Shown in pieces: positions 41,022-41,221 of a stretch of 41,221 nucleotides of DNA; the stretch's first letter is position 1, and every line of letters begins with the position of its first letter. Location: positions 1 through 41,221 of the forward strand of contig CATJCJ010000350.1 of assembly GCA_949738935.1 (NCBI GenBank), written 5' to 3'. A program made the position numbers and the translations under genes. The notes under the pieces are model-generated. The model worked only from the letters and a program-made list of their open reading frames with translations, was not told where the DNA came from and did not search any database. Origin of the DNA: an uncultured Eubacteriales bacterium (lineage in GTDB: Bacteria > Bacillota > Clostridia > Lachnospirales > CAG-274).

Positions 41022-41050
41022 AGTATAACAAATTTATTCTAAGACATCAA
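41022..41050 (-). promoter_or_regulatory. Promoter of the LCP gene
   Basis: On the minus strand, TTGATG (41045-41050), 17 bases, TATACT (41022-41027). The 120-base leader has a small hairpin AACCTCT/AGAGGTT at 40972-40988. Confidence 0.7.
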
Positions 41051-41149
41051 GAAAAACCCTTAATTAAACATCACATAACTGAACTCTCAAAATTATAAAT
41101 CAAGTAAATCCATTGAGAAAATATTAAGGCAATACCGCATAATTCGATA

Positions 41150-41221
41150 AAATAGATTTTAGACGATATTTTTCAGTACAAGGAAAAGGAGCGCAATCAT
41201 AGTCGGAGCCTATGATAAGAG
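41150..41221. repeat. Possible partial repeat at the right edge
   Basis: An AT-rich stretch ending with the hairpin ATCATAG-TCGGAGC-CTATGAT (41196-41216), preceded by TTTTTCAGTACAAGGAAAAG. The composition differs from neighbouring DNA and resembles noncoding repeats of Clostridia; it has no second copy in the window. From 41051 to the edge I see no gene. Confidence 0.35.

Overview
The window looks like chromosomal DNA from a low-GC, spore-forming member of the Clostridia that degrades pectin. The evidence is the yabP/yabQ sporulation genes, AT-rich codon use, frequent TTG/GTG starts, S-layer (SLH) anchored surface proteins and large pectin-active enzymes. The combination resembles gut pectin specialists such as Monoglobus. 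That placement is inference from gene content, not from a marker-gene comparison.

Region by region. (1) 1-5000: a sugar-nucleotide epimerase-like gene, then the conserved cluster mazG - hup - rqcP - yabP - yabQ - divIC, then tRNA-Arg(CCT) with its own promoter and terminator. (2) 5045-10448: an apparently autoregulated TetR-type repressor, a lipoprotein membrane-fusion protein with a very repetitive coiled coil, and an RND efflux pump. (3) 10525-24272: a tetrapyrrole/cobalamin block. A promoter, a small inverted-repeat element, a cobalamin riboswitch and a terminator precede cbiL, cbiF, cbiG, hemA, cbiH, a cbiJ-precorrin-2 dehydrogenase fusion, hemC, a cobA-hemD fusion and cbiC. These are followed by a FecCD-type permease, an ABC ATPase, a CbiK-like cobaltochelatase with a lipoprotein signal, and a lipoprotein substrate-binding protein ending in SLH repeats. 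(4) 24421-29219: a secreted multidomain family-11 rhamnogalacturonan lyase. (5) 29220-32222: a bacteriohemerythrin fused to a CheX-like domain, an unknown secreted protein, and dense inverted repeats. (6) 32223-40900, minus strand: an LCP-family protein, a MocR-type regulator lacking the PLP lysine, and a 2024-residue surface protein combining pectin methylesterase (CE8), rhamnogalacturonan acetylesterase (CE12) and SLH repeats.

How the parts fit. Genes hemA, hemC and hemD with cobA make uroporphyrinogen III and precorrin-2. The fused precorrin-2 dehydrogenase makes sirohydrochlorin, and the cbi enzymes continue the early-cobalt (anaerobic) route to the corrin ring under B12 feedback. The transporter next to them probably imports corrinoids, cobalt-tetrapyrrole or a related chelate. 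The lyase and the CE8/CE12 protein would act together on pectin outside the cell, with the LCP protein belonging to envelope assembly.

The points most worth a second look are: the exported chelatase beside an SLH-bearing binding protein; the MocR-like regulator with a degenerate cofactor site next to the pectin esterase gene; the loss of the usual active-site arginine in the CE8 domain; a C-terminal GSDGPT tail on a secreted protein; and several families of dispersed inverted-repeat elements, one lying between a promoter and a riboswitch.
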